A stretch of 64,000 bases of DNA from Anaerotignum propionicum (GCF_024461735.1 NZ_JANGAD010000009.1:62001-126000), one strand, 5' to 3'. Shown: positions 26,667 through 36,031, numbered from the stretch's first letter. The notes: a model not told the origin generated them from the sequence alone. Numbers and translations are program-made.

Positions 26667-27551
26667 TCAAATGAGTTCATGTTTTTTGATGTAACAAATT
26701 CCAATTGCGGTGGGACCTGCATGAGTCCCTATGGTAATGCCAACTTGTGCTAACGGTGGGTCAGCTAATTCAAAGCCTTCTGCCAATAATTCCTCTGCCA
26801 GTTCCTCTGTGGCTGCTTTACGTTCTTTTTCAGCATAAATCAGAAGTACACGATATTGATCTTTTTTATCTCCAATTTCCTCACGGGTCATCTCTAAAAT
26901 GGTGCGCAGAGCCTTTTTATGACCCCTCACTTTACTCTCGGGGAACAGCTCGCCATGCTGAGCAACAATAATTGGTTTAATGTTTAAAATAGTTCCCGCT
27001 AAAGCCGCGGCTTTCCCGATGCGCCCGCCTTTTTGCAGATGTTCCAAGGAGTCTACAGTAAAGTTGATTTTGGTGGTACCTTTTAAGGCGTCAATTTTTT
27101 CTAATTGCTGCTCTAAAGTATAACCTTCGTCTCGCATTCGGATTACTTCCCAAACCAGTAAGCCTTGAATGCCTGTTACGTTTCTGGAATCCAAAACCTC
27201 AATGCGCGCTTCAGGGTAAGTTTCTGATAAGATGCTTTTCGCATTCATTGCACTTTGATAGGAGCCGCTAAAATTAGAGGTCAAGCATAAACATAGAATA
27301 TCCTTCCCTTCTTTTAGATAGGGCTCAAAAACATCAAGATAATCTTGAATGGTTGGTTGGGATGTTTTTGGAAATATGCCATGTTCATTAATTTTGTCGT
27401 AGAATGCATTTGGTGTCAATTCATAAATTTCTTTATAATATGTTTCGCCGTCAAAGGAAACAAAAAAGGGCACTACACCCAGGTTGGCTTGCTTTATGTA
27501 TTCCGGCGCAATATCACAAGAGCTGTCGGAAATAATTTGATATGGTCTCAT
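26667..27551 (-). CDS. DegV family fatty-acid-binding protein
   Basis: A 294-residue DegV (EDD fold) protein. Such proteins bind a fatty acid, and in several Firmicutes FakB-type members present it to the FakA kinase. Family marks are IISDSSCDIAPEY near the N-terminus, the FPKTSQPTIQDYLDVF segment, CLTSNFSGSYQSA and DSLEHLQKGGRIGKAAA. FakA is not in this window. GGAGGT lies just upstream of the ATG. A promoter with TTGACA, 17 nt, TAGAAT is present on the minus strand at 27595-27623. Confidence 0.93.
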   Translation of the reverse strand: MRPYQIISDSSCDIAPEYIKQANLGVVPFFVSFDGETYYKEIYELTPNAFYDKINEHGIFPKTSQPTIQDYLDVFEPYLKEGKDILCLCLTSNFSGSYQSAMNAKSILSETYPEARIEVLDSRNVTGIQGLLVWEVIRMRDEGYTLEQQLEKIDALKGTTKINFTVDSLEHLQKGGRIGKAAALAGTILNIKPIIVAQHGELFPESKVRGHKKALRTILEMTREEIGDKKDQYRVLLIYAEKERKAATEELAEELLAEGFELADPPLAQVGITIGTHAGPTAIGICYIKKHELI

Positions 27552-27594
27552 AGAGTACCTCCATGTATATGTAAATCTTTGATTAAGTTATCTT

Positions 27595-27623
27595 ATTCTA
27601 AAGCATATTCAATTCTATGTCAA
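27595..27623 (-). promoter_or_regulatory. degV promoter
   Basis: On the minus strand: TTGACA, 17 nt spacer, TAGAAT, about 44 nt before the start codon. Confidence 0.65.
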
Positions 27624-27640
27624 TAAACGAAAAGGAGTAT

Positions 27641-27669
27641 TTGCCTTTCTTAGGGAAGGGTGGTATACT
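27641..27669 (+). promoter_or_regulatory. topB promoter
   Basis: TTGCCT, 17 nt spacer, TATACT, 28 nt upstream of the topB start. It is divergent from the degV promoter. Confidence 0.6.
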
Positions 27670-27696
27670 TTGGAAAGGTAAAAAGGGGGTGGATAA

Positions 27697-29883
27697 ATGG
27701 GCAGAATATTAGTGGTAGCGGAGAAGCCGTCGGTGGCTCGGGATATCGCTAAAACACTGGGCGCAGGGCAAAAAGGCGATGGTTGTTTGCTGGGCGAAAA
27801 GTATGTGGTTTCGTGGGCAATTGGTCATCTGGTTACGTTGGCAGAACCGGAGGAATATGGCGAAAAATTTAAGAAATGGAGCTTTGCTTCCTTGCCCATT
27901 ATTCCCGAGGAAATGGAATTAAAGGCAATTAAAAATACCCGTTCCCAATTGAAGGTACTGCATAAGTGGATGAATGACAAAGAGATTGCGTCAATTATTT
28001 GCGCAACAGATAGTGGGCGTGAGGGCGAATTGATCTTCCGCTATATATACGAAATCACAAAGTGCAAAAAGCCATTTCAACGTCTTTGGATATCAAGCAT
28101 GACAGAACAGGCAATCAAAGAAGGCTTTGCAAATTTGAAGGATAGCACAGCCTATGATTTATTATATCATTCAGCTAAGTGCCGTTCGGAGGCAGATTGG
28201 CTGGTTGGCATGAATGCCACAAGGGCATATACTTTGCGGTATCAAGTTCTTTTAAGCATTGGGCGGGTGCAAACACCTACTTTGGCATTAATCGTGGACA
28301 AGCAAAAAGAAATCAATGCATTTGTATCTAAGGATTATTATGAAATACAGACGGTTTTTGATGGATTTCATGGCTTTTGGATTGATGATGAGGAGCAAAC
28401 CAAAATTGAAAATGAAGCTGTGGCGAAAGAAATTTCTGAAAAGATAAATGAACAAGAAGCTCTTGTGAGCAAAGTGGAAAAGGAAGAGAAAAGAATACCA
28501 GCCCCGCTATTGTATGATTTAACGGAGCTTCAGCGTGAATGCAATAGAAAATTCGGGTATTCTGCAAAAAAAACGTTAGATATTGCACAAAACCTATACG
28601 AAAAAAGAAAAATGATTACCTATCCTAGAACGGACAGCCGTTATTTGAGCGACGATATGAAGGGAAAGGTTCAAAATACAATGAAACGGCTCGGGGAGAC
28701 CCAGCCTTTTGAGGAATTTGCCACGTCTTTACTCAATGGAGAAAAATTGTCATTTAGTAAACGAATTATTGACAATTCAAAAGTGACGGATCACCATGCC
28801 ATCATACCTACAGATGTGCGTCCACGGTTAGATAGCTTAGCGGAAGAAGAGAAAAATGTGTTTCTTTTGGTAGCCGCAAGATTTATCAGTGCGTTTTACC
28901 CTCATTATCGTTATGAGGTGACCAAGGCATATTTTACTTGTGGGGATGAACGTCTTTTATCCAAAGGAACAGTAGTTTTGGAAGAAGGCTGGCAGGGTGT
29001 TGAGCGAAGGATCGTTCCTGTGAAAGGGAAAAAAGAGAGGGGAAGCGAGGAACAAAAGCTTCCACCTTTGACAGCGGGAGAGCTTCATAAGATTATGGAG
29101 GCTAAGGTGTTGAAGAAGAAAACAACCCCTCCCAAAGCATATACAGAAAGCAGTTTGCTCTCGGCAATGGAAAACGCAGGTCGCTTCGTTGAGGATGAAA
29201 CATTGAAAGAACAGATGAAGGATAGTGGTTTAGGCACTCCTGCTACCAGAGCGGCAATTATTGAGCGGTTGCTCTCCGTTGGCTACATCACGAGAAAGGG
29301 AAAGAATTTGATTCCCACGGAAAAAGGCATGCAATTAATTCAAGTCGTTCCTGAGGAATTACGCTCTCCACAAACAACAGGAAAATGGGAAAAAGGCCTT
29401 TCCTCCATTGCTAAGGGAAACATGGAGGAAGATCGATTTATGGCAAGCATAAAGCGCTATGTCTCCTTCCTTGTGGAGGATGCAATAAAAAGAAAAACAG
29501 ATATTGTTTTTCCCGAAGAAGTAAAAAAAGGGATGAAAAAGGGCGGAAAATCTCTTGGAAAATGTCCCATTTGTAAGGAAGGCGACATACTGGAGAATAG
29601 TAAAGCTTATTTTTGCGGTAAGTGGAAATCCGGCTGCAAATTTACTGTTTGGAAGGATAGCCTTACCCCTTATGGAATTGAGCTAAATAGCAAAACCATT
29701 CAGAAGCTATTAAAAGATGAGAAAATTCCTGATGTAGCAGTTACCTTACCTCAAACAGGTGAAAAAGGGAAGTCAACCATGCTTTTTTCTGCGGATGGTA
29801 AGGGTCGAATTGAATTGATGGATTTTACAAGGACTGAAATAATAAAGGGAGAGGAATCTTCCCAAGCAAACGAAGGAGAGTAG
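27697..29883 (+). CDS. topB: DNA topoisomerase III
   Basis: A type IA topoisomerase that passes single strands and decatenates DNA. The TOPRIM domain opens with ILVVAEKPSVARDIAKTLG and includes ATDSGREGELIFRYIY (acidic metal site). The active-site tyrosine is Tyr309 in ITYPRTDSRYL. The IGRVQTPTL and GLGTPATRAAIIERL motifs are present. The C-terminus has a zinc-ribbon-like CPICKEG...YFCGKWKSGCKF segment (about residues 625-650). The length of 728 aa is normal. The start follows AAAGGGGGTGG. The ynbB-like gene follows 6 nt later. Confidence 0.95.
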   Translation: MGRILVVAEKPSVARDIAKTLGAGQKGDGCLLGEKYVVSWAIGHLVTLAEPEEYGEKFKKWSFASLPIIPEEMELKAIKNTRSQLKVLHKWMNDKEIASIICATDSGREGELIFRYIYEITKCKKPFQRLWISSMTEQAIKEGFANLKDSTAYDLLYHSAKCRSEADWLVGMNATRAYTLRYQVLLSIGRVQTPTLALIVDKQKEINAFVSKDYYEIQTVFDGFHGFWIDDEEQTKIENEAVAKEISEKINEQEALVSKVEKEEKRIPAPLLYDLTELQRECNRKFGYSAKKTLDIAQNLYEKRKMITYPRTDSRYLSDDMKGKVQNTMKRLGETQPFEEFATSLLNGEKLSFSKRIIDNSKVTDHHAIIPTDVRPRLDSLAEEEKNVFLLVAARFISAFYPHYRYEVTKAYFTCGDERLLSKGTVVLEEGWQGVERRIVPVKGKKERGSEEQKLPPLTAGELHKIMEAKVLKKKTTPPKAYTESSLLSAMENAGRFVEDETLKEQMKDSGLGTPATRAAIIERLLSVGYITRKGKNLIPTEKGMQLIQVVPEELRSPQTTGKWEKGLSSIAKGNMEEDRFMASIKRYVSFLVEDAIKRKTDIVFPEEVKKGMKKGGKSLGKCPICKEGDILENSKAYFCGKWKSGCKFTVWKDSLTPYGIELNSKTIQKLLKDEKIPDVAVTLPQTGEKGKSTMLFSADGKGRIELMDFTRTEIIKGEESSQANEGE

Positions 29884-29889
29884 AAATAA

Positions 29890-31167
29890 ATGAGCAGTAT
29901 GTACCAAGTATTAGGAATTGCACCTGAGATAGAGGCATTTTGTGAAAAGATATTGGAAGACTTACAGGAACGTTTTCAGAGCATTGATACTGTAGCGGAG
30001 TATAATCAGTGCAAGGTAATTGCGGCAATGCAAAAGGAACGTGTGGATGCCTCTTGCTTTGCGGGAAGCACAGGTTATGGATATAATGATGCAGGAAGGG
30101 ATACTTTGGAGCGGGTGTATGCCGCATGTTTCCAAACTGAGACGGCTTTGGTACGCCCTCAAATCACTTGTGGAACCCATGCGCTGGCAGTTGCCCTTTC
30201 GGCAAATTTATTGCCGGGGGACGAGCTTCTTTCTCCAGCAGGAAAACCTTATGATACCTTAGAGGAGGTTATAGGTATTCGTGAGTCTCCCTGCTCTTTA
30301 AAGGAATATGGTGTAAGCTATCGTCAGGTGGATTTGTTAGAGGATGGATCCTTTGATTATGAAAATATTCGTAAGGCAATCAATGAAAAAACCAAGCTGA
30401 TTACCATTCAACGCTCCAAGGGATATCAAATGCGCCCAACATTTTCTGTTGAGAAAATCGGTAAGCTTATAGCCTTTGTAAAGGAAATAAAACCTGATGT
30501 AATTTGTATGGTTGACAATTGTTATGGTGAATTTGTTGAAAAAATAGAGCCATCCAACGTTGGTGCAGATATGATTGTCGGCTCCTTGATAAAAAATCCC
30601 GGTGGTGGTTTAGCTCCCGTAGGGGGATATATTTGTGGAACGCAAGCTTGTATTGACCGTTGTGCTTACCGTTTGAGCGCACCTGGATTAGGGCAGGAGG
30701 TAGGTGCCAGCTTAGATTTGATGCGTTCTTTGTATCAAGGCTTTTTCCTCTCCCCAAATGTGGTGGCAGGGGCACTAAAAGGTGCTATATTTGCCGCAAA
30801 TGTTTATGAGAAGCTTGGTTTTCGTGTGATCCCAAATAGTACGGAATCTCGCCATGATATCATTCAGGCGGTGGAGTTGGGCACGGCAGAGGGCGTTATT
30901 GCTTTTTGTGAGGGCATTCAGGCAGCTGCACCTGTAGATAGCTATGTTAAGCCTGTGCCTTATGCAATGCCCGGCTATAACTGTGATGTTATTATGGCTG
31001 CAGGGGCGTTTGTACAGGGTTCTTCTATAGAACTGAGCGCCGATGGCCCTATTCGCCCGCCATATTCTGTTTATTTTCAAGGCGGTTTGACTTGGTTTCA
31101 TGCAAAATTTGGTATTATGATGTCCTTGCAAAAGCTGTATGAAAAAAATCTAGTGGATTTGAATTAA
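29890..31167 (+). CDS. PLP-dependent YnbB family (methionine gamma-lyase-like) protein
   Basis: A 425-residue fold-type I PLP enzyme of the Met_gamma_lyase/YnbB family, also called aluminium resistance protein. The likely PLP lysine is Lys235 in GSLIKNPGGGLAPVGGYI. Other marks are FAGSTGYGYNDAGRDTLERVYAA near residue 57 and QITCGTHALAVAL. The physiological reaction is not settled. In Firmicutes this gene often sits near miaA/hfq/glnR; here it follows topB by 6 nt and probably shares its transcript. The ribosome site is AAGGAGAG. Confidence 0.9.
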   Translation: MSSMYQVLGIAPEIEAFCEKILEDLQERFQSIDTVAEYNQCKVIAAMQKERVDASCFAGSTGYGYNDAGRDTLERVYAACFQTETALVRPQITCGTHALAVALSANLLPGDELLSPAGKPYDTLEEVIGIRESPCSLKEYGVSYRQVDLLEDGSFDYENIRKAINEKTKLITIQRSKGYQMRPTFSVEKIGKLIAFVKEIKPDVICMVDNCYGEFVEKIEPSNVGADMIVGSLIKNPGGGLAPVGGYICGTQACIDRCAYRLSAPGLGQEVGASLDLMRSLYQGFFLSPNVVAGALKGAIFAANVYEKLGFRVIPNSTESRHDIIQAVELGTAEGVIAFCEGIQAAAPVDSYVKPVPYAMPGYNCDVIMAAGAFVQGSSIELSADGPIRPPYSVYFQGGLTWFHAKFGIMMSLQKLYEKNLVDLN

Positions 31168-31202
31168 ATTTGATGAACAATTAGATAAAATTACAGAATT
31201 TG

Positions 31203-31358
31203 ATGCAAGTATCAAAAATGATAAGTTATTTATTTGAAGGCGTAAATAAATTTGAAGAATTTATATCTTCGTTATATCCAATCAGTGATTCTCTAAAAGA
31301 AAAAATGCGGGAACAAATTAAACTTTTAATAGATGATGAAGACATTTATAAAAGCTAA
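31203..31358 (+). CDS. Possible small protein (51 aa), perhaps a remnant
   Basis: An open frame encoding MQVSKMISYLFEGVNKF... with a charged helical C-terminus (REQIKLLIDDEDIYKS). An inner ATG at 31218 gives 46 aa. No clear ribosome site precedes either ATG. Directly upstream, another frame reads DEQLDKITEFDASIKNDKLFI before a stop, which could be the frame-shifted N-terminus of the same gene. It lies between ynbB and a strong terminator. It is either a small gene or a decayed one. Confidence 0.4.
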   Translation: MQVSKMISYLFEGVNKFEEFISSLYPISDSLKEKMREQIKLLIDDEDIYKS

Positions 31359-31366
31359 TTATTTTT

Positions 31367-31405
31367 CGGGACACCTATACGATAGGTGTCCCGATTTTTA
31401 TATTT
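31367..31405 (+). terminator. Strong terminator after the ynbB transcript
   Basis: A perfect 12-bp stem CGGGACACCTAT / ATAGGTGTCCCG with a 3-nt loop, followed by ATTTTTATATTTT. Confidence 0.9.
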
Positions 31406-31419
31406 TAAGTTAGTGGTAA

Positions 31420-32955
31420 TTAAACTTTTTTCTTCTGTTTTCCCAAAAAAGCCGTCATATTTTCTTTCGAAAAACAGCCCAGCATCATCAAAAAGAAAAA
31501 ATAAAGCACGCCCATTGCCGTTAAGGATAGGAAGAAAAGAAGCTTTGACGGCGTAGAGATACGGATGATATAACGAATGAGTAAGCCTGATGCTGCCCCA
31601 GCCAATAAAGGTTTTAGGAAACAATCGGCGAGGTCTGGGAAAACACCTGTGCGTATGTAAAGCTTATGTAGGCAAGAGCCCACGGAATAGGCCATTCCTG
31701 CCGCCCATGAGATTAAAAATGCTGGAATGCCATATAGAGGCATAAAAAACCAAATTCCTGAAATGGTTATGGCGGAGCTGATTAAGTTGTTTTTGAATAA
31801 AAACATTTGCTCGCCCATGCCATTCAAAAGACCATGCAATGTTGTTTGCGCATACAAAAACGGGCAAAGGAAGGCAAGGGGAAATAATAATTCTCCTAAT
31901 CCCTGGCGATTATAGACAATATAGCAAATTTCCCTTGGGAAAACAGCAAATAGAGAAGCCGCTCCGATACCCACAATAAATGTAAAAAGAAAAGTAACGG
32001 AAACGGTACGGCTAATTCGTTGGTTTTGTTTGACTGCGCAAGCCTCGGAAATTTCCGGCACTAAAGACACAGATGCCGCCATTAGACAGGCAGAGGGCAA
32101 TAGAATCAGTGGTAGAGCCATACCTGTTAATTCACCGTATGAAATAAGTGCTTCCTTTGCATTTTGACCATAAAGCTGCAACTGCCGTGGAATTAATATA
32201 TTTTCTGCAGTTGAAAGCAAAGAGGCTGCAATTTTGGTTGCAGAAAGGGGCAAAGCCATTGCCAAAATCATATTGCAGGCGGCGTATGAAGAAAGCGAGG
32301 GCCGTTTAATCATCTTTTTACGTCTTTTAAAGCGTAAGTAACTTACAAAAACAAAGGCAAAGGAAAGAAATTCACCCAAAACGATACCGGCTACAGCAGC
32401 ACAACATGCATAGGTTAACCCCATAGGTACAAAAATTCCTGCAAGAAGATAAATGGTTAAAATACGCACCGCCTGCTCTAAGACCTGAGAGAAAGCAGGG
32501 ACCATTGCGTTTTGGAGACCAAGAAAAAAGCCCCTAAGGCAGGATCCTGTGGCCATAAAGGGTATTGCAAAGGACAGCAAACGTAAGGATAGGGCGGCAC
32601 GACCATCTTTTAAAACAAACAAAGCAATTTCGTCTGCAAATAAAAATAGACAACCGGAAACAATTATGCTAACCATTAAGGAAAGCATAATAGATTGTTT
32701 TACGATACGCCCAATGTTACCTGATTGCCCAAGAACATTTTCTTGCGCTGACAGGCGGGAAATGGTTGTTGTGAATCCGGCAGAAGTAATACTCCAGGTT
32801 AATATATAAATTGGCATAATTAACTGATATAAGCCAATACCTTCTGCCCCGATTGTATTTGACATAAATACACGGTAAAAGAACCCCATGAATTTTGTAA
32901 TTAAGTTGGCCGCTGTTAAAATCAACGTCCCTGTTATAATTGCTTTTCTGCTCAT
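31420..32955 (-). CDS. SpoVB-like polysaccharide/lipid II-type flippase
   Basis: A 511-residue MOP-superfamily protein with about 14 membrane helices, of the SpoVB/polysaccharide biosynthesis (MurJ-like) family. Such proteins move lipid-linked cell-wall or spore-cortex precursors across the membrane. The N-terminus carries the typical TLILTAANLITKFMGFFYRVFMSNTIGAEGIGLYQLIMPIY. The VLEQAVRI motif and an EISEA segment are also family-like. A sporulation role is inferred from the family and not from context. The start follows AGGTGATGG. The gene is convergent with the ynbB unit. Confidence 0.88.
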   Translation of the reverse strand: MSRKAIITGTLILTAANLITKFMGFFYRVFMSNTIGAEGIGLYQLIMPIYILTWSITSAGFTTTISRLSAQENVLGQSGNIGRIVKQSIMLSLMVSIIVSGCLFLFADEIALFVLKDGRAALSLRLLSFAIPFMATGSCLRGFFLGLQNAMVPAFSQVLEQAVRILTIYLLAGIFVPMGLTYACCAAVAGIVLGEFLSFAFVFVSYLRFKRRKKMIKRPSLSSYAACNMILAMALPLSATKIAASLLSTAENILIPRQLQLYGQNAKEALISYGELTGMALPLILLPSACLMAASVSLVPEISEACAVKQNQRISRTVSVTFLFTFIVGIGAASLFAVFPREICYIVYNRQGLGELLFPLAFLCPFLYAQTTLHGLLNGMGEQMFLFKNNLISSAITISGIWFFMPLYGIPAFLISWAAGMAYSVGSCLHKLYIRTGVFPDLADCFLKPLLAGAASGLLIRYIIRISTPSKLLFFLSLTAMGVLYFFFLMMLGCFSKENMTAFLGKQKKKV

Positions 32956-33080
32956 TCCATCACCTTATGTACGGGTATTGTTACATAATATGAAGAATTT
33001 CGGCAAAACAGAAATACTTTTTCATATTTCGCTGTCTATAAGAAATATTAATATGAGTTAAAAAAAATACAGCATAACTA

Positions 33081-33109
33081 TTGACATTTTCCATTGAAAA
33101 ATGTATACT
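33081..33109 (+). promoter_or_regulatory. Promoter of the glycine riboswitch / permease transcript
   Basis: Consensus TTGACA, 17 nt spacer, TATACT. Transcription would start about 25 nt before the first aptamer. Confidence 0.85.
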
Positions 33110-33142
33110 CATTTTACAAATTACATAAAGCCAGTTGATATG

Positions 33143-33304
33143 CAAGGGAGATCTTATAAGTAGAAGTAAGAACCGATGGAGCAATTCAAAAGAGCCGCTT
33201 TTGAAGAAACTTTCAGGTGCAAGGGACCTTGTGTTGATGGAACTCTGGAGAGAGCCCTTTTAGTGGCCGCCGTCGAAGTAATGCTTTCAGGTGAAGATAC
33301 AGAG
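33143..33304 (+). ncRNA. Tandem glycine riboswitch
   Basis: Two consecutive glycine aptamers. Aptamer 1 has P1 CAAGG (33143) pairing with CCTTG (33227), the core ACCGATGGAGCAA, a perfect P3 stem TTCAAAAG / CTTTTGAA and the core CTTTCAGG followed by GGGAC. A short linker leads to aptamer 2, whose P1 is CTCTG (33243) pairing with CAGAG (33300), with GGAGAGAGCCC, a CGAAGTAA core and CTTTCAGGTGAA. These match the glycine riboswitch consensus. No clear terminator follows. GCATGAT (33314) can pair with ATCATGC (33360) before the ribosome site, so control may act at translation or through an untypical platform. Confidence 0.9.
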
Positions 33305-33402
33305 GATATATAGGCATGATACTGCTTGTATGTCCTTTTTTCTTGCGAAAAACTGGCGAATCATGCACTTATTCTGATTTTTATCTATTTGGAGGGAAGA
33401 CT

Positions 33403-34731
33403 ATGGAAAAAAAACAAGAGCTGAAAAAGAATCTTGGAATGTCCACGGCAATGGCTACAGTTGTGGGCTGCGTAATTGGTTCAGGCGTTTTCTTTAAGCC
33501 GCAGGCCATTTATACAGCAACAGGAGGGGCCCCGGGCTTGGGTATGCTGGCGTGGATTATTACCGGTTTGGTTTGTATTGCTGCTGCGATGACTTTCGCA
33601 GAGGTAGCAATCATGATTCCAAAAACCGGTGGTATGGTTGTTTATTTGGAAGAAGCATTTGGTAAAAAAGTTGGCTTTTTAGCCGGATGGATGCAAACTA
33701 TTTTGTTTTATCCTGCAATGATTGCAGCTCTTGCAGTAATTTTTGCAGAGCAGGCAACTCTTTTTGTAGGTGATGGTTTTAAATTGCCTATGGCAATCGG
33801 GGCTATTATTTTTCTTATTTTTTTGAATAGTTTGGGTTCAGCTGTTGGCGGTGGAGCACAGATTATATTTACAGTTTGTAAACTAATTCCTTTGATTTTA
33901 CTTATGGTTTTTGGTTTTATTCGTGGTTCGGGAGCGAATCCAATCTTCACACCCATGGTAAGTGAAGGGCTTAACCCGGCAGTTATTTTAGGCCAGTTGA
34001 TGATTGCCATTTTATTTGCCTTTGAAGGATGGACCAACGTTGGCGCTATCGCAGGGGAAATGAAAAATCCAGGTAAAGACTTGCCAGTAGCAATCGTTGG
34101 CGGTGTTTCAGGAATCATGGCAGTATATTTTACAATTAACTTGGCATACCTATGGGTTTTGCCTGCAAATGAATTGATGAATTTATCTGCACCTGCATCT
34201 GCGGTTGCTATTGCAATTTTTGGTGATGTAGGCGGTAAGATAATTTCCGTAGGTATTATGATTTCAGTTTTGGGTGCGGCAAACGGCTTTATCCTTTCCG
34301 GCTCCCGTGTAACTTACTCTTTGGCTGAGGAAGGCACACTGCCTTTTAGCAATGGCCTTGCAAAAATCAACAAAGCACAGGTTCCTACAAACTCCATTAT
34401 ATTGGTAGGTGGCATTGGCTGCCTTTTCGCAATCAGTGGACAGTTTAATAGATTAACAGATTTAGCGGTATTTTCTTGCTGGATTTTTTATACACTAACT
34501 TTCTTTGCGGTAATTCGCTTAAGAAAAACCAAACCTGATGCAGTAAGAACCTATAAGGTGCCTCTGTATCCCGTAATTCCTGCAATTGCCATTATCAGTG
34601 GTATTTATGTAGTGTTAAATCAGTTGCTTATGTCTGGATCAACATCTAGACTATTGGCAATTGGCAGTATCATTCTTACCTTAATCGGATTGCCAATTTA
34701 CAATATGACAACAAGAAAGAAAGCAAATTAA
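33403..34731 (+). CDS. APC/LAT-family amino acid permease under glycine riboswitch control
   Basis: A 442-residue amino acid transporter with about 12 membrane helices. The N-terminus has the APC hallmark VVGCVIGSGVFFKP (unwound helix 1), followed by TFAEVAIMIPKTGGMVVYLEEAFG. The FAFEGWTNVGAIAGEMKNPGKDLPVAI motif resembles SteT-like serine/threonine exchangers and other LAT members. The ATG at 33403 is chosen because GGAGGGAAG lies just upstream. A longer frame from 33316 would run back towards the riboswitch. The riboswitch suggests that glycine, or an amino acid exchanged for it, is the substrate. Confidence 0.92.
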   Translation: MEKKQELKKNLGMSTAMATVVGCVIGSGVFFKPQAIYTATGGAPGLGMLAWIITGLVCIAAAMTFAEVAIMIPKTGGMVVYLEEAFGKKVGFLAGWMQTILFYPAMIAALAVIFAEQATLFVGDGFKLPMAIGAIIFLIFLNSLGSAVGGGAQIIFTVCKLIPLILLMVFGFIRGSGANPIFTPMVSEGLNPAVILGQLMIAILFAFEGWTNVGAIAGEMKNPGKDLPVAIVGGVSGIMAVYFTINLAYLWVLPANELMNLSAPASAVAIAIFGDVGGKIISVGIMISVLGAANGFILSGSRVTYSLAEEGTLPFSNGLAKINKAQVPTNSIILVGGIGCLFAISGQFNRLTDLAVFSCWIFYTLTFFAVIRLRKTKPDAVRTYKVPLYPVIPAIAIISGIYVVLNQLLMSGSTSRLLAIGSIILTLIGLPIYNMTTRKKAN

Positions 34732-34764
34732 TCGTATTATACTGCTTTCCATTTTTCCCAACGT

Positions 34765-34797
34765 GACATATGGTCCCCACCCATATGTCTTTTTTAT
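34765..34797 (+). terminator. Terminator of the permease gene
   Basis: GACATATGG, 7-nt loop, CCATATGTC, TTTTTT: a canonical intrinsic terminator. Confidence 0.92.
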
Positions 34798-35566
34798 GTA
34801 AAAAACAAAGTGGGATTTGTCTAATATCGAAGAATTTTTTATTTTTAATAGCAAGGTTACGAGAAGAAAGAAAGAGTAAATTTGCATAAATGCAATGGAA
34901 AGAATAATAGAAAAGATAGTTAAAAGAATATTTGCATATATATATTTCAAAAAATCTATAGATGGCAAAATGCACAAAATTGTAGTTTTCAAAAAAAATA
35001 ATGTAAACTTATAAGAAAAAAATTGCAAACAATGGTATAGAGGAAGCTAATAAAATACATATTTACTGACATCTTGTCAGATAAGAACAGTTTCAAATTA
35101 ACCATTTTTTTTGTTGATTTTAAAGGGAAAAATTCGTATTTAAAAACAATATACCTATAGAATCTACTGTAAAACTATTAAAAATAAACAAAAATATGAT
35201 GTTTTAAAGTTGATTTATATGTGGTTATGATAGCCTAAGTAAAGAAAGTAAGAAATATGTTGAATTATTGTTGTTACATATTATGCAGTGCTTGACAAGA
35301 ACTCTGAGTTAGACCATAATATAGTAGTTGAATGTAGTTAAAATAAATTTTTTTAGATTTGTTGCAAGTAAGGTGTTAAGATTTCGTAAAGTTTTGTAGA
35401 GGGTTGTATCCTTTCTTAGATTATTTGTCTCATTATAGAGAAAATTGTAGAACGATGCTTTGTAGGAATCTTTGATGATTGTAAACATAGTTACTGGGGG
35501 GATAATGCACAGATAATTAAAACATTTTACTAAGACATTTTTTTGACAGGGGGAGAGGATGAGAAT
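34798..35566. other. Long AT-rich intergenic region and leader of the antiporter operon
   Basis: About 770 nt with no credible gene. The first two thirds are very AT-rich and show nothing recognisable. A promoter (TTGACA, 17 nt, CATAAT at 35292-35320) lies in the last third and leaves an untranslated leader of about 240 nt before mnhE. No known riboswitch was recognised in it. Confidence 0.6.
35292..35320 (+). promoter_or_regulatory. Promoter of the Mrp/Mnh operon
   Basis: TTGACA, 17 nt spacer, CATAAT. It is the best promoter upstream of the ten-gene antiporter operon and predicts a leader of about 240 nt. Confidence 0.6.
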
Positions 35567-36031
35567 ATGTTTTTACTGCTTCTAATGTTGTGGATCATAT
35601 TTAATGGAAAAATAACACTTGAAATTTTAATGTTTGGTATTATTATTTGCGCGTGGTTGTATTGGTTTATGTGTAAACATTTGGGTTATCAAGCAGATCA
35701 TGAAATAAAAATTCTAAAAAATTTTCATCTTTATATAAAGTACTTCTTAATACTAACACTAGAAATCTTAAAAGCCAATTTTGCTGTTATTCGTCTCGTC
35801 TTATCTTCAAAAAAAGAATTTGAACCATCCCTTGTAAAATTTAAAACAGATTTAGAGTCAGACCTAGGAAAAGTAATTCTTGCAAACTCAATAACCTTAA
35901 CACCAGGAACATTTACCATTCAATTGGAGGATGATGAATATTTGATTCACGCACTGGACAAATCTTTTGGCGAGGATTTGGGTGAGTCTATTTTTGCGAA
36001 GCAAATAAGGGAGTTGGAGGCGAAGCAATGA
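35567..36031 (+). CDS. mnhE: Mrp/Mnh antiporter subunit E
   Basis: A 154-residue MnhE-family membrane subunit. Two hydrophobic helices occupy the first 60 residues, followed by a soluble C-terminal domain with the family motif LANSITLTPGTFTIQLEDDEYLIHALD. MrpE is needed for stability and activity of Mrp-type cation/proton antiporters. The ATG at 35567 follows GAGAGGATGAG. A longer reading would start inside the ribosome site. It overlaps mnhF by 4 nt (ATGA), starting a chain of coupled genes. Confidence 0.9.
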   Translation: MFLLLLMLWIIFNGKITLEILMFGIIICAWLYWFMCKHLGYQADHEIKILKNFHLYIKYFLILTLEILKANFAVIRLVLSSKKEFEPSLVKFKTDLESDLGKVILANSITLTPGTFTIQLEDDEYLIHALDKSFGEDLGESIFAKQIRELEAKQ

